Below are positions 27,196-36,364 of a DNA stretch of 64,000 bases, one piece after another (position 1 is the first letter of the stretch; the number at the start of each line of letters is the position of its first letter). Origin of the DNA: Variovorax sp. 54. GTDB taxonomy: Bacteria > Pseudomonadota > Gammaproteobacteria > Burkholderiales > Burkholderiaceae_C. The notes beneath the pieces were generated by a model. The model saw only the letters and a list, made by a program, of their open reading frames with translations, searched no databases and was not told the DNA's origin. Where the stretch lies: positions 2,810,501 to 2,874,500 of the forward strand of contig NZ_PEFF01000001.1 of the NCBI RefSeq assembly GCF_002754375.1. The letters are read 5' to 3'. A program made the translations under genes and the position numbers.

Positions 27196-28629
27196 ATGAC
27201 AAGAAGACTCTTCTCTTACGCCGCGCCGTTCGCCCTCAGCGTGCTGGTGCTGGCCGGCTGCGCGGTCGGTCCGAAGTACGCCGCGCCGAACGACGCGCCG
27301 GTGGCCATCTCTGCGCCCGAGCGCGCGCTGTTCGCGCCCGACGCGGTGCAGCGCGACTGGTGGCGCCAGCTCGACGACCCGCAGCTCGACGCGCTCATCG
27401 AACGCGCGCTGGCCGGCAACCACGACATCCGCATCGCGCAGGCCCGGCTGCTCGAAGCCCGTGCGATGCAGACCGAGGCCGAGCTCGACCGCCTGCCCGT
27501 CGTGACGCTGGGCGCCAGCAAGACACGCAGCATCGCGCAGGGCAACGGCGTGCCGGCCGATGCGCGCACGCTGGCGCAAAGCAGCCGCGCGGGCTTCGAC
27601 GCCGGTTGGGAGATCGACCTGTTCGGCCGACTCCAACGGATGGACGAAGCCGCCACCGCGCGCGCCCAGGCCAGCGCAGCCGACCTCGAACAGGTGCGCA
27701 TCGTGGCCGTGGCCGAACTGGCGCGCAACTACTACGAAATGCGCGGCGCCGAGCAGCGCCTGGCCGTGACGCAGCGCACGCTCGACAGCCTGCGCCAGAG
27801 CCTGCGCGTGACCGAGGCGCAGGTGCAGACCGGGCGCGGACTCGAAGGCGACCTGGCGAGCGCGCAGGCCAACCTGGCCAGCACCGAGAGCCAGCTGCCC
27901 GCGCTCGAAACCGCGCGCCGACAGGCCGCTTACCGCGTCGCCGTGCTGGCGGGCCTGCGCCCGGCCGAGCTGGTGCCGATGCTGCAGCCGCAAGCGCTGC
28001 GCGTGCTCGACAAGCGCCTGCCCATCGGCGACCTCGGCGAACTGCTGCGGCGCCGGCCCGACGTGCTGCGCGCCGAGCGCGGCCTGGCGGCCAGCACCGC
28101 CGATGTGGGCGCGGCCACGGCCGAGCTGTATCCGCGTGTCGACATCGGGGGTTTTCTGGGGTTCATCGCGCTGCGCGGCGCCGACCTGGGCAGTTCGTCG
28201 AGCCGCGCCTTCAGCGTCACGCCCGGCGTGAGTTGGCCGGCTCTGCGGCTGGGCTCGGTCAAGGCCCGCCTGCGCGGCGCCGAAGCCCGTGCCGAGGGCG
28301 AGCGCGCCGTCTACGAACAGACCGTGTTGCGCGCCATCGAGGACGTGGAGAACGCCCTCACCGGCTACGGCCAGAACCAGCTGCGCCTGCAGCGGCTGCT
28401 GGAGGCCTCGGCCCGCAGCGGCCGCGCCGCCGAGCTGGCCCAGGTGCGCTACCGCGAAGGCGCCGCGCCCTACCTGAGCGTGCTCGACGCGCAGCGCACC
28501 CTGCTGCGTGCGCAAGACGCCGTGGCCGAGGCCGAAACGGCTTCTTTCACCAGCCTCGTGGCGCTTTACAAAGCGCTCGGCGGAGGCTGGCAAGCGCCCA
28601 CGGATTTGAGGGGAGGCCCAACGACCTGA
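27196..28629 (+). CDS. NodT-type outer-membrane efflux lipoprotein
   Basis: An outer-membrane factor of about 477 residues with a lipoprotein signal (SVLVLAGC, then AVGPKYAAP, the NodT family start). Paired OEP repeats include WRQLDDPQLDALIERAL, and a second copy around QTVLRAIEDVENALTGYGQN. ATG 27196 is favoured over 27190 because GGGAG at 27184-27188 is then 7 bases upstream. It completes the tripartite pump. Confidence 0.92.
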   Translation: MTRRLFSYAAPFALSVLVLAGCAVGPKYAAPNDAPVAISAPERALFAPDAVQRDWWRQLDDPQLDALIERALAGNHDIRIAQARLLEARAMQTEAELDRLPVVTLGASKTRSIAQGNGVPADARTLAQSSRAGFDAGWEIDLFGRLQRMDEAATARAQASAADLEQVRIVAVAELARNYYEMRGAEQRLAVTQRTLDSLRQSLRVTEAQVQTGRGLEGDLASAQANLASTESQLPALETARRQAAYRVAVLAGLRPAELVPMLQPQALRVLDKRLPIGDLGELLRRRPDVLRAERGLAASTADVGAATAELYPRVDIGGFLGFIALRGADLGSSSSRAFSVTPGVSWPALRLGSVKARLRGAEARAEGERAVYEQTVLRAIEDVENALTGYGQNQLRLQRLLEASARSGRAAELAQVRYREGAAPYLSVLDAQRTLLRAQDAVAEAETASFTSLVALYKALGGGWQAPTDLRGGPTT

Positions 28630-28667
28630 CAATGACGCTGTTTTCCCTCCCCACGACCGAAGCTGCC

Positions 28668-29333
28668 ATGTCCGCCCCCGATGCCACCAAGCCCACCTGG
28701 ATGCCGCACCAGCCGGCAGACCGCATCCTCTCCACGCTGAAGACCCGCGGCGCGCTCGGCATCCCCGACATCGCCAAGGTGCTGAACGTGACGGTCGAGG
28801 CGGTGCGCCAGCAGATGTCCAAGCTCGAGACCGAAGGGCTGGTGGACGCCGAGAGCCGCTCCAGCGGCCGCGGCCGTCCGACCCAGATCTGGCGGCTCAC
28901 CGGCGAAGGGCACAAGCGCTTTCCCGACACGCACGCCGAGATGACGGTGCAGATGATCAGTGCCGTGATCAGCGTGTTCGGCGAAAAGGGCATGGACCAG
29001 CTCATCGGCGCGCGCGAAGCCACCATGCGCGCCACCTACACCGAGGCCATGCGCGGCGCGCGCAACCTCGAGACGCGGCTCGAACGGCTGGCGGACATCC
29101 GCAGCCGCGAGGGCTACATGGCCGAGTACCGGGCCGAGGGCGACGGCTTTCTCTTCATCGAGAACCACTGCCCCATCTGCACCGCGGCGCAGGCCTGCAC
29201 CGGCTTTTGCCGCAGCGAGCTGCAGCTCTTCGACGAGGTGCTGGGGCCCGAGGCCGACGTGAGCCGTGTCGAGCACGTGCTTGCAGGCGCGCGGCGCTGC
29301 GCGTACCGCGTCGTGCCCAAGGCACGCGCCTGA
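28668..29333 (+). CDS. HTH regulator with a four-cysteine cluster (SufR-like)
   Basis: A 221-residue regulator from ATG 28668; ATG 28632, three bases after the efflux channel stop, would add 12 residues. The N-terminus is a winged helix ([37 protein letters not shown]). Four cysteines lie close together, CPIC at 168-171 and CTGFC at 177-181, which suits a bound Fe-S cluster as in SufR-like regulators. It lies between the efflux pump and sodB, 52 bp before the latter, so it may respond to oxidative or iron stress. Confidence 0.8.
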   Translation: MSAPDATKPTWMPHQPADRILSTLKTRGALGIPDIAKVLNVTVEAVRQQMSKLETEGLVDAESRSSGRGRPTQIWRLTGEGHKRFPDTHAEMTVQMISAVISVFGEKGMDQLIGAREATMRATYTEAMRGARNLETRLERLADIRSREGYMAEYRAEGDGFLFIENHCPICTAAQACTGFCRSELQLFDEVLGPEADVSRVEHVLAGARRCAYRVVPKARA

Positions 29334-29385
29334 AGCGCCGAAGCACCATCTTGTTTTTATCCACCAACTAGAAAGAAAGACCCCC

Positions 29386-29967
29386 ATGGAACACACCCTT
29401 CCCCCGCTGCCGTACGCCATCGACGCGCTGGCCCCCGAGTACTCGCAGGAAACGCTCGAGTTCCACCACGGCAAGCACCACAACGCCTACGTGGTGAACC
29501 TGAACAACCTGCAAAAGGGCACCGAGTTCGAAGCGATGACGCTCGAAGAGATCATCAAGAAGTCCACCGGCGGCATCTACAACAACGCCGCGCAGATCTG
29601 GAACCACACCTTCTTCTGGAACTGCATGAAGCCGCAAGGCGGCGGCGCTCCCACCGGTGCACTGGCCAAGGCCATCGATGCCAAGTGGGGCAGCTACGAC
29701 GTCTTCAAGGAAGCCTTCGTCAAGTCGGCCGTGGGCAACTTCGGTTCGGGCTGGACGTGGCTCGTGAAGAAGGCCGACGGCTCGGTGGACATCGTGAACA
29801 CCGGCGCCGCCGGCACGCCGCTGACCACCGCCGACACCGCGCTGCTGACGGTGGACGTGTGGGAGCACGCGTACTACATCGACTACCGCAACATGCGCCC
29901 GAAGTTCGTCGAGACCTTCCTGGCCAAGCTGGCCAACTGGGACTTTGCGGCCAAGAACTTCGGCTGA
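29386..29967 (+). CDS. sodB: Iron superoxide dismutase
   Basis: A 193-residue Fe/Mn-type superoxide dismutase. Metal ligands are His27 ([13 protein letters not shown]), the His in [10 protein letters not shown], and the Asp and His in [14 protein letters not shown]. The [14 protein letters not shown] segment is typical of the iron form. It has no signal peptide, so it is cytoplasmic. A GAAAGA-like ribosome site precedes ATG 29386, and a strong terminator follows. Confidence 0.96.
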   Translation: MEHTLPPLPYAIDALAPEYSQETLEFHHGKHHNAYVVNLNNLQKGTEFEAMTLEEIIKKSTGGIYNNAAQIWNHTFFWNCMKPQGGGAPTGALAKAIDAKWGSYDVFKEAFVKSAVGNFGSGWTWLVKKADGSVDIVNTGAAGTPLTTADTALLTVDVWEHAYYIDYRNMRPKFVETFLAKLANWDFAAKNFG

Positions 29968-29990
29968 AGCCGGCGTTCTCGCCCTGAAGG

Positions 29991-30016
29991 AAGCCGACCC
30001 GAGGGTCGGCTTTTTT
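29991..30016 (+). terminator. Rho-independent terminator after sodB
   Basis: AAGCCGACC (29991-29999) pairs with GGTCGGCTT (30004-30012) around a CGAG loop, followed by a run of six T ending at 30016. It begins 24 bp after the sodB stop and precedes the convergent membrane-hydrolase gene. Confidence 0.9.
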
Positions 30017-30029
30017 ACGGGCGCTCGGT

Positions 30030-32615
30030 TCAGCGCGGCGCCGTCACCATCCAGTCGATCCAGCGCGCCACGTAGGCCTGGTCGAGGTCGAAGTAGTGGG
30101 TGTGGGCGCCGCGGCCGAGGCAGGCCTCGTGCTCGGCCGTGGCGCACCAGGCGGGTGGCGCCGTCACCGGCTCGTACGACTTGTCGTCAGCGCCCCAGAG
30201 CCAGCGCCCGACGTAGTCGCCGGCCGTGTAGAGGTTGACCCAGCGGTCCACGCCGACCTTGGCCGCGCTCGGCCCGCCGCCGTTCGCGTCTTCCGCCGTC
30301 ACCCAGGCATAGAGGTGCGGAAAGCGCGCCGCATACAGCTGGCGCAGCGGGCAGCCGGCGGTGAGCAGCAGCAGCCGGCTCTTGTTCAGCGCCGTCCAGA
30401 GTTCCGTCACCCGCGTGTCGACCTTCTGCTCGGCGCGGAACTGCAGGTAGCGCAGCAGCTCCGTCGAGATCACCGTGCCCTGGCTGTGGGCCACGATCAC
30501 GATGCGGTCGTAGCCCTGCGCCGCCACGTGCTCCAGCAGCGACACGTAGCGCGAGAAGATGCGCGCACGCGGAATGGCGCGGCGCGGAAACTCGCGGAAG
30601 TGGCCGTCGACGTCGAGTGCCACGTCGAGCGGCATGCGCAGGCCCGGCACGGTGCGCGACAAGAACCCGCCGAGCAGCGAGACGGCAGCCGTCAGCGTGG
30701 CGGCGGTGAAGATCAGCGGCTTGAGGCCGGTCTGCGACACCCCCGACAAGGCGATCACCACGCCGTCGAGCCACGCGCCGACCTCGACATCGCACTGCTT
30801 GAGCACCAGCAACAGGGCGACCACGCAGGCGCCGAACACGCTGAGGGTCGTGAGGAAGGTGACGAAACAGTCGAGCCGCCGGTAGCCTGCGCCGAGCCAC
30901 AGGCCCAGGCCCTCCGACGTGCCGAAGGCCACCTTGAGCTCGGCGAACAGGCTGGGCACCAGCACCGCCACGAGGTAGGCCAGCAGCGACAACGTGAGGC
31001 CCGCCGTCAAGGCGAAGGTTTGCGTGCTTCGTTCATAGCGGTCGTGCAGAAAGTTCGCACCGTCGCCCCAGCACATGTCCTTGGAAAACCAGAACGGCGC
31101 ATAGGCCACGCCCCGTGCGCCGAGTTCCACCAGGTTCGTCAGCACGGCCCACGCCACCATCGTCAGTGCCACGAACGCCGCCAGCGACACGAACAGCCCG
31201 AGCCGCCCCGTCGCGATGCTGCCGCGCGCGGCCGGGCTGCGGTCGGGCACGGCCTCCCCGGCGATGAGCCAGGCGATGAGCAGCAAGGCGGCCCCGCCCC
31301 ACCAGACCACGACGCCTATCAGCAGGTACTCGACCACCCGCATGCCGGCGCGCACCCAGTGGCGCAGGTCGTCGATGGCGCCCGCCGCCGCGGCGTTGAT
31401 GGCCACGTGCACGAGCAGCGCCGCCACGGTCAGCGCCATCAGGCCCAGCCCCCAGGTGCGTGCGGCCGGAAAGCGGTCGCGCGCGATGCGCAGGGCGCGG
31501 TCGGCCAACGCCACGAGCAGTGCCACCCAGGTCACGCCGACCACCCAGTGCGCGGGCACCTGGGTCCACAGGAACACCACCGCCACACAGGCGTACAGGC
31601 CCACCACGATGCGTGCGGACGCAGTGCTGCGCGCCTGGTAGCAGTACCACCAGAAAGCCAGCACCGGCACGACGACGGCCAGCACCCGTCGCAGCAGTTC
31701 GGTGAGCGAGAACGCGTCAGGTGCGGGCTCGGCCCGCGCCAGGCCGCCGAGCCCCGCGATCACCAGCCCGACGAGCAACAGCTGCAGGAAGATGTTGGCC
31801 AGCAGGTTGGCAAAGACCCAGTCGAGCGCGGTCTGCAGCTTCGCCAGACAGGCCCAGGGCCGCGCGTCCGGAGGTCTGGGCTTCTTGTTCGCACCCGCCG
31901 CTTCGGCCGCCCGGTCCACCGCGTCGCGGCCGAGCTGCGACAAGCGGAACACGATGGTGAACAGCTCGGCGACGATGCGCGCCACCGAGCCCGGCAGGCG
32001 CGACAGGTCGGCCCAGTACATCTCGTGCACGTCGATGCGCTGCTGCACCGGCTGCCCGTTCGCATCGGTGGCGTCGCGCGTCATGCGCACGCGCGTGGCC
32101 TCGTAGGCCTCGTGGTCGGGTTCGGCGCGCTGCGACTTGAACAGCAGGTAGTCGCTGAAGGCGATGTCGGGGTTGCTCTTCTTCAGCTCGCGCGGCGTGA
32201 GCGGTCCGTGTCCCTTGGCGGCGCGCACCACGCCCGCGTCCTCGGACTCGGCGGTCGAGATCCAGTCGTCGGCGCTGAAGTCGGAGGTCTTCGACTGCCG
32301 CATCGCCTTGCGCACGGGCGGCACGTAGGCCTTCTGCGCGGCGGCGCCTTCCGTGGCGGCCTTCTCATTCTTGTCCTGATGCTGGGTGCGCTGTTGCACC
32401 ATCGAGGTCAGCGGCGGCACCGGCAGCAGGTGGGTGTCGCAGTCTGCCTGCCGGTAGGCCGTGCCGGGGCCGGGGTTGTTGAGCATCAGCGAGGCGATGG
32501 CGCGGGCTGTGTCGCCGGCCTTCTGGTCAGCCACGCCGTGGATGGCGATGACCGCGACGCGCTCGGGACGTGCGGGTGGCTCAGACGTTGACGGCTCGGG
32601 CGACGGTGCGCGCAT
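30030..32615 (-). CDS. Large polytopic membrane protein with alpha/beta-hydrolase motifs (861 aa)
   Basis: ATG 32615 is chosen because AGGAG lies 7 bases upstream. The N-terminus has RVAVIAIHGVADQ, like the strand and oxyanion region of alpha/beta hydrolases. The middle (about residues 260-680) has nine or ten hydrophobic helices. The C-terminal part has IVIVAHSQGTVISTELLRYL, a GxSxG-type nucleophile elbow (AHSQG), and ends with a His-containing segment (THYFDLDQAYV). The hydrolase fold seems split by the membrane region. I do not recognise a characterised homologue; a membrane lipase or esterase is possible. Confidence 0.7.
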   Translation of the reverse strand: MRAPSPEPSTSEPPARPERVAVIAIHGVADQKAGDTARAIASLMLNNPGPGTAYRQADCDTHLLPVPPLTSMVQQRTQHQDKNEKAATEGAAAQKAYVPPVRKAMRQSKTSDFSADDWISTAESEDAGVVRAAKGHGPLTPRELKKSNPDIAFSDYLLFKSQRAEPDHEAYEATRVRMTRDATDANGQPVQQRIDVHEMYWADLSRLPGSVARIVAELFTIVFRLSQLGRDAVDRAAEAAGANKKPRPPDARPWACLAKLQTALDWVFANLLANIFLQLLLVGLVIAGLGGLARAEPAPDAFSLTELLRRVLAVVVPVLAFWWYCYQARSTASARIVVGLYACVAVVFLWTQVPAHWVVGVTWVALLVALADRALRIARDRFPAARTWGLGLMALTVAALLVHVAINAAAAGAIDDLRHWVRAGMRVVEYLLIGVVVWWGGAALLLIAWLIAGEAVPDRSPAARGSIATGRLGLFVSLAAFVALTMVAWAVLTNLVELGARGVAYAPFWFSKDMCWGDGANFLHDRYERSTQTFALTAGLTLSLLAYLVAVLVPSLFAELKVAFGTSEGLGLWLGAGYRRLDCFVTFLTTLSVFGACVVALLLVLKQCDVEVGAWLDGVVIALSGVSQTGLKPLIFTAATLTAAVSLLGGFLSRTVPGLRMPLDVALDVDGHFREFPRRAIPRARIFSRYVSLLEHVAAQGYDRIVIVAHSQGTVISTELLRYLQFRAEQKVDTRVTELWTALNKSRLLLLTAGCPLRQLYAARFPHLYAWVTAEDANGGGPSAAKVGVDRWVNLYTAGDYVGRWLWGADDKSYEPVTAPPAWCATAEHEACLGRGAHTHYFDLDQAYVARWIDWMVTAPR

Positions 32616-32716
32616 GGAGTGACTCCTCATGCCACGCGGGTGCATGGCAGGAGGGATTGTCCGCAGCGCGTCGCGCTTGGCTTCCCCCAAACGAGGGATG
32701 CCGGACGGCCAGTGCC

Positions 32717-33094
32717 TCAGCCGCCGATCAGGTGCAGGATGTTCCCGTCCGGGTCCTTGAACCACGCCATCTTCATGCCGCCCGCGACGTGGAGGTCGCC
32801 TTCGCGCTTCGTACCGGGCATGTCGTAGTGCTCGAAGCGCACGCCCTTGGCCTTGAACGCGGCGACGAGGCGCTCGATGTCCGCGCCGACCTGCCAGCTC
32901 ACGGCCGTGGCCTGGTTCGTGCCTGCGAACGACGAGCGGTACACCTGGACGCGCGTGTTGCCGCTTTGGTAGACGACGACCTCGTCGCCCTCCGAATCGA
33001 CCTGCGCAAGGCCCAAGGTGTCTTCGTAAAAACGGCGCGCCACGGTCATGTCTTTCACCGCGAGATTCGCCACCGCATCGATGTTTCCGAGCAT
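32717..33094 (-). CDS. Glyoxalase/bleomycin-resistance (VOC) family protein
   Basis: A 125-residue protein with two beta-alpha-beta-beta-beta modules of the vicinal oxygen chelate fold: NLAVKDMTVARRFYEDTLGL at the start, then WQVGADIERLVAAFKAKGVRFEHY, ending AWFKDPDGNILHLIGG with the typical C-terminal metal-ligand region. The substrate is unknown. It stands alone, 101 bp from the membrane hydrolase gene. Confidence 0.85.
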   Translation of the reverse strand: MLGNIDAVANLAVKDMTVARRFYEDTLGLAQVDSEGDEVVVYQSGNTRVQVYRSSFAGTNQATAVSWQVGADIERLVAAFKAKGVRFEHYDMPGTKREGDLHVAGGMKMAWFKDPDGNILHLIGG

Positions 33095-33302
33095 GGGTGT
33101 CTCCTGTGGGGGGAATGGACTTTTCATCTTCGGCGGCCAGATGGCCCTGTCAAGTCGGCGCCGTCCGATACGGGGCCCATCGCAAACCACGAAAATGGGG
33201 GGATGCCCCTTCCGGCACACTGCACCGTGGGTGCAGTGAGGTCGAAAGACCTCCACCGACACTGCCGCCCCCCGATCCGCTCAGACCGAGAGAGACAAAC
33301 CC

Positions 33303-34292
33303 ATGATCCGAAGAAAACTCACCCGCTCGCTGGCCCTCGTGCTCGCACTCCCCCTGGCCTTCGCCGCCGTGGCCGCGCAGGCCCAGACCGCCGCCTACCC
33401 CGCCAAGCCCATCCGCATGGTCGTGCCCTTCCCGCCCGGCGGCGGCACCGACATCCTGGCGCGCCTGGTCGCGCAGAAGCTCACCGAGGCCAACCACTGG
33501 ACCGTGGTGCCCGACAACCGCGGCGGCGCCGGCGGCACCATCGGCATCGCCGAGGCGGCGCGCGCCGCGCCCACGGGCTACGACATCGTGATGGGCCAGA
33601 AGGACAACATGGTCGTCGCGCCCTGGCTCTACAAGAGCCTCAGCTACAACCCGGTGAAGGACCTCACGGCCGTGGCCCACGTGGCCTACACGCCGGTGGT
33701 GATCGTCACGCAGGCCAACTCCAAGTTCAAGACGCTCGACGACGTGGTGAAGGCCGCGCGCGCCGCGCCCGACACCGTCACCTACGGCTCGCCCGGCAAC
33801 GGCACCACCATCCACCTGGCCGGCGAGATCTTCAACGGCGCCGCCAAGATCAAGATGCGCCACGTGCCCTACAAGGGCTCCAACGCGGCCATGATGGACG
33901 TGCTCGCGGGCAACGTCGACCTGATGGTGTCGTCGGTGCCTTCGGCACTGGCGCAGATCAAGGCCGGCAAGCTGCGCCCGCTGGCCGTCACCTCCGCCAA
34001 GCGCAGCACCTCGCTGCCCGACACGCCCACCGTGGCCGAGCTGGGCTACAAGGACTTCGACGTGAGCACCTGGTACGGCGTCTTCGTGCCGGCCGGCACG
34101 CCCAAGGACATCGTCACCACGCTGAATGCGGCGGTCAACAAGCTGCTGGCCACGCCGGAGATGAAGGCGGCCATCATTGCGCAGGGCGCGGAGCCGCAGA
34201 GCATGACGCCGGAGCAGTTCGGTGCGCTGCTGAAGACGGACTATGAGAAGTGGAAGGGGATCGTGCAGGCCTCGGGGGCGACGATCGAGTAA
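33303..34292 (+). CDS. Bug/TctC-family periplasmic solute-binding protein
   Basis: A 329-residue binding protein with a signal peptide (LALVLALPLAFAAVAAQAQ) and the family start YPAKPIRMVVPFPPGGGTDILAR. DNRGGAGGTIG and VPYKGSNAAMMDVLAGNVDLM are further Bug motifs. Bug proteins bind carboxylates or related small molecules; most are not beside a tripartite transporter, as here. The ligand cannot be inferred. Confidence 0.9.
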   Translation: MIRRKLTRSLALVLALPLAFAAVAAQAQTAAYPAKPIRMVVPFPPGGGTDILARLVAQKLTEANHWTVVPDNRGGAGGTIGIAEAARAAPTGYDIVMGQKDNMVVAPWLYKSLSYNPVKDLTAVAHVAYTPVVIVTQANSKFKTLDDVVKAARAAPDTVTYGSPGNGTTIHLAGEIFNGAAKIKMRHVPYKGSNAAMMDVLAGNVDLMVSSVPSALAQIKAGKLRPLAVTSAKRSTSLPDTPTVAELGYKDFDVSTWYGVFVPAGTPKDIVTTLNAAVNKLLATPEMKAAIIAQGAEPQSMTPEQFGALLKTDYEKWKGIVQASGATIE

Positions 34293-34311
34293 GAACAGCG
34301 ATGCTGTCTTT

Positions 34312-34337
34312 CTCCTTGCCCTCTTGGGGGCAAGGAG
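34312..34337 (+). terminator. Hairpin downstream of the Bug gene
   Basis: CTCCTTGCCC (34312-34321) pairs with GGGCAAGGAG (34328-34337) over a 6-nt loop; a smaller stem (ACAGC/GCTGT at 34295-34307) followed by CTTT precedes it, 3 bp after the stop codon. Together they probably end the Bug transcript. The base composition drops just after this point. Confidence 0.5.
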
Positions 34338-34408
34338 CAACGCTCAGACTCGAACGAGATCCATGCCCAGCTGTGTTCAGTGCACACCCTGAATACAGTT
34401 CAACGGCT

Positions 34409-34903
34409 TCACGCCGGAACCCATGCTCGTAGGCGCGCGTTTACTTCGTCCATCGGAAGCCGGCATCGCCTATGGGAACACACCCGTGTAAGCCCCTCCC
34501 ACAAGGCAAGGCTCGAAACCAGACCAGATGCAGCCATCTGATCGAGCAACCAAAGCAAGCCAAAAGTAGGGACGTGGCGTCCCACTGCTTCATTGCGAAG
34601 CGCTCGATCGCCAGTTACCAGTGCATGAGCGGGCCTTGTCGCGCAGCTCAACGCAAAGCAATCTGCCAGTGACAGCCCGGCTCTTTGTGCTTTCACCTGC
34701 TGCACAAGCGTCATTTCATCTGGCGTCAATGCCACAACCCCCAAGCCTAGCGCGCGCAGGTAAGGACCGTTCTCTGCTTCAAGTTCATTCGCGTAAAGCA
34801 GATCAGGCACCACCATAGTCAAGCCGCAGCCGAACGCGGCCTCCAACAGGCCTCCTCGCTCCAGATCCACCAAGACAGACGTGTCCGAGACGAGGATGAT
34901 CAT
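34409..34903 (-). CDS. PIN-domain protein, putative toxin or nuclease
   Basis: A 164-residue protein with PIN-fold acidic residues: Asp7 in ILVSDTSVLVDLERGG, the Glu in LLYANELEAENG, Asp in SLADCFALSCA, and VTGDRALRNEA near the C-terminal half. These would form the metal site of an RNase. It starts 6 bp after the stop of the XRE/ImmA gene, an arrangement seen in two-gene toxin-antitoxin-like modules. The base composition is lower in GC than the flanking genes. Confidence 0.75.
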   Translation of the reverse strand: MIILVSDTSVLVDLERGGLLEAAFGCGLTMVVPDLLYANELEAENGPYLRALGLGVVALTPDEMTLVQQVKAQRAGLSLADCFALSCATRPAHALVTGDRALRNEAVGRHVPTFGLLWLLDQMAASGLVSSLALWEGLTRVCSHRRCRLPMDEVNARLRAWVPA

Positions 34904-34909
34904 GTTCGA

Positions 34910-35977
34910 TCAAACTCCTTGTGCCATCAATCTGCGATCCAGCTCCCGAACACTGATTTTCAACAGCTCCGCAGCTTTCGACTCAGACAACGCGTTTTCA
35001 GCGACAGCGCGCAGGCACATCCGCTCCATCCTCTGAGGCACCTCAGGCGGAAATTTATTCGGCTCATTTGAGTCCGGGCCATTCCACCCAAGTGCTCGGA
35101 TTTGACCCCACAGGCGACCGTATGCCCCCTTGGGAAGCACACCCAGCTGAGCGCACCGCACCACTAGCGCCGCAACAGAAACCTTAAAGAGCTTCTTCAA
35201 TTCAACGAGTTCGCCTAGAGAGATTGACGTCCGGTGCGCGCCGAGAAGTCGATGCATCATGTCCTGGGCCATCAAGAAAGCCCCCGCAAAACGATCTGCG
35301 GCCTTCTCTTGGTCGGCATCATCTAGCCCGGAGAATCGCAGCACCAAATGAGCGAGCTCGTGCGCAAGGGTAAATCTCTGGCGCTCACCGTTGTGCCGTT
35401 GGTTCACAACGATCACTGGGACGTCGTACGCGTGGGGACGCGTAACAAAGGCTTTCGAACCCGACACCTTCTCAGGAAGATCAAGAGCGATCACTTTGAC
35501 CCCCTTGTCTTCGAGTATTTCGGCCAAGATCGGAATCGGATCGATTCCTAGCGACCATATGCGTCGCAACGACTCTGCCGCTTGTTCTGCATCCTCAATG
35601 CAATGAATATCGAACTCGACACCACTAGGCGCTAGCCATGCCTCATCCACCCCGGGCATCAAATCTTCGAGTTCCAAGTAGCGCTCAACTTGATCCAGTA
35701 CCCTCGCTTCGACTAGTCGCTCTTCCTTGGCTCCCGCTTGCGGTGCTTTCCGAAAATCAACGCCCGTCAACTCGATCGCACGCTCGCTAAGTAGGTATTC
35801 CGGCGCCACATTCAACGCACGCGCCAAAGCGAAAAGCACCGTTGAGCCCGGCATCATCTCGTCCCGTTCGTACTTTCCGATGGCTTGGGCAGACACTTGC
35901 CCCTGAATCGCTGCCTCCAAGTCACGCAGCGACATCCCTGCTGCGTCTCTTGCTCTTTTAAGTCGGTTTCCAATCAT
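34910..35977 (-). CDS. XRE-family regulator fused to an ImmA/IrrE-type metallopeptidase domain
   Basis: A 355-residue protein. Residues 1-65 form an XRE helix-turn-helix (IGNRLKRARDAAGMSLRDLE, then AIGKYERDEMMPG). The middle carries the zinc-peptidase motif TLAHELAHLVLRF near residue 205, as in ImmA/IrrE proteins, with a following ADRFAGAFLM. The C-terminus has another HTH-like stretch (LSESKAAELLKISVRELDRRL). ImmA-type peptidases cleave partner repressors; fused forms often control a neighbouring toxin. It is divergent from a DUF2188-like gene and upstream of the PIN gene. Confidence 0.85.
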   Translation of the reverse strand: MIGNRLKRARDAAGMSLRDLEAAIQGQVSAQAIGKYERDEMMPGSTVLFALARALNVAPEYLLSERAIELTGVDFRKAPQAGAKEERLVEARVLDQVERYLELEDLMPGVDEAWLAPSGVEFDIHCIEDAEQAAESLRRIWSLGIDPIPILAEILEDKGVKVIALDLPEKVSGSKAFVTRPHAYDVPVIVVNQRHNGERQRFTLAHELAHLVLRFSGLDDADQEKAADRFAGAFLMAQDMMHRLLGAHRTSISLGELVELKKLFKVSVAALVVRCAQLGVLPKGAYGRLWGQIRALGWNGPDSNEPNKFPPEVPQRMERMCLRAVAENALSESKAAELLKISVRELDRRLMAQGV

Positions 35978-35996
35978 TGCGTTCTCCCGACGGTTG

Positions 35997-36033
35997 GTTT
36001 ACATATTGACTTTCAAAATTGTCGTTTGTAAAC
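35997..36033. promoter_or_regulatory. Inverted repeat and divergent promoter of the XRE/DUF2188 island
   Basis: GTTTACA (35997-36003) and TGTAAAC (36027-36033) are perfect 7-bp arms with a 23-bp spacer between the divergent starts at 35977 and 36065. A TTGACT at 36006-36011 and TAAACT at 36029-36034 with 17-bp spacing give a plausible plus-strand promoter that overlaps the repeat. The XRE domain of the adjacent gene is the obvious candidate to bind and autoregulate here. Confidence 0.55.
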
Positions 36034-36064
36034 TTCACTTCGTCAACTTCGAAAGGACACCAAG

Positions 36065-36298
36065 ATGGCAAATCGCAACAACGTTCACGTAGTTCAACGC
36101 GGCAATCAATGGGGAGCGCTTCGCGAAGGCGGGCAGCGCGCAAGCCACGTTGCAGGCACTCAGGCCGAGGCCATTCAAGCAGCGCGGCAGATGGCGCGCG
36201 ATGGCAAGGGGGAGCTCTTGATTCATGGTCAGGATGGGCGAATCCGAGCCCGCGACTCTTATGGCAACGATCCATTTCCACCGAAGGACGCCGCATGA
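36065..36298 (+). CDS. DUF2188-like small protein (77 aa)
   Basis: A 77-residue protein with the pattern of DUF2188: VHVVQRGNQWGALREGGQRASHVAGTQAEAIQAAR, then LLIHGQDGRIRARDSYGNDP. The family is small, soluble and without known function, often found singly near mobile or stress genes. AAAGGA lies 6 bases before ATG 36065. It is divergent from the XRE/ImmA gene and is followed by a long hairpin. Confidence 0.8.
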   Translation: MANRNNVHVVQRGNQWGALREGGQRASHVAGTQAEAIQAARQMARDGKGELLIHGQDGRIRARDSYGNDPFPPKDAA

Positions 36299-36319
36299 AC
36301 AAGTCGAGAAACGCAAAAA

Positions 36320-36347
36320 GCCCATGAACTGAGAGCAGTTCATGGGC
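36320..36347 (+). terminator. Perfect 11-bp hairpin after the DUF2188-like gene
   Basis: GCCCATGAACT (36320-36330) pairs perfectly with AGTTCATGGGC (36337-36347) around a 6-nt loop, followed by CCTTTGGG. It is preceded by an A run, so it could act on both strands. The weak T-run leaves room for an RNA-structural role. Confidence 0.6.
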
Positions 36348-36364
36348 CTTTGGGCAGGGTGATC

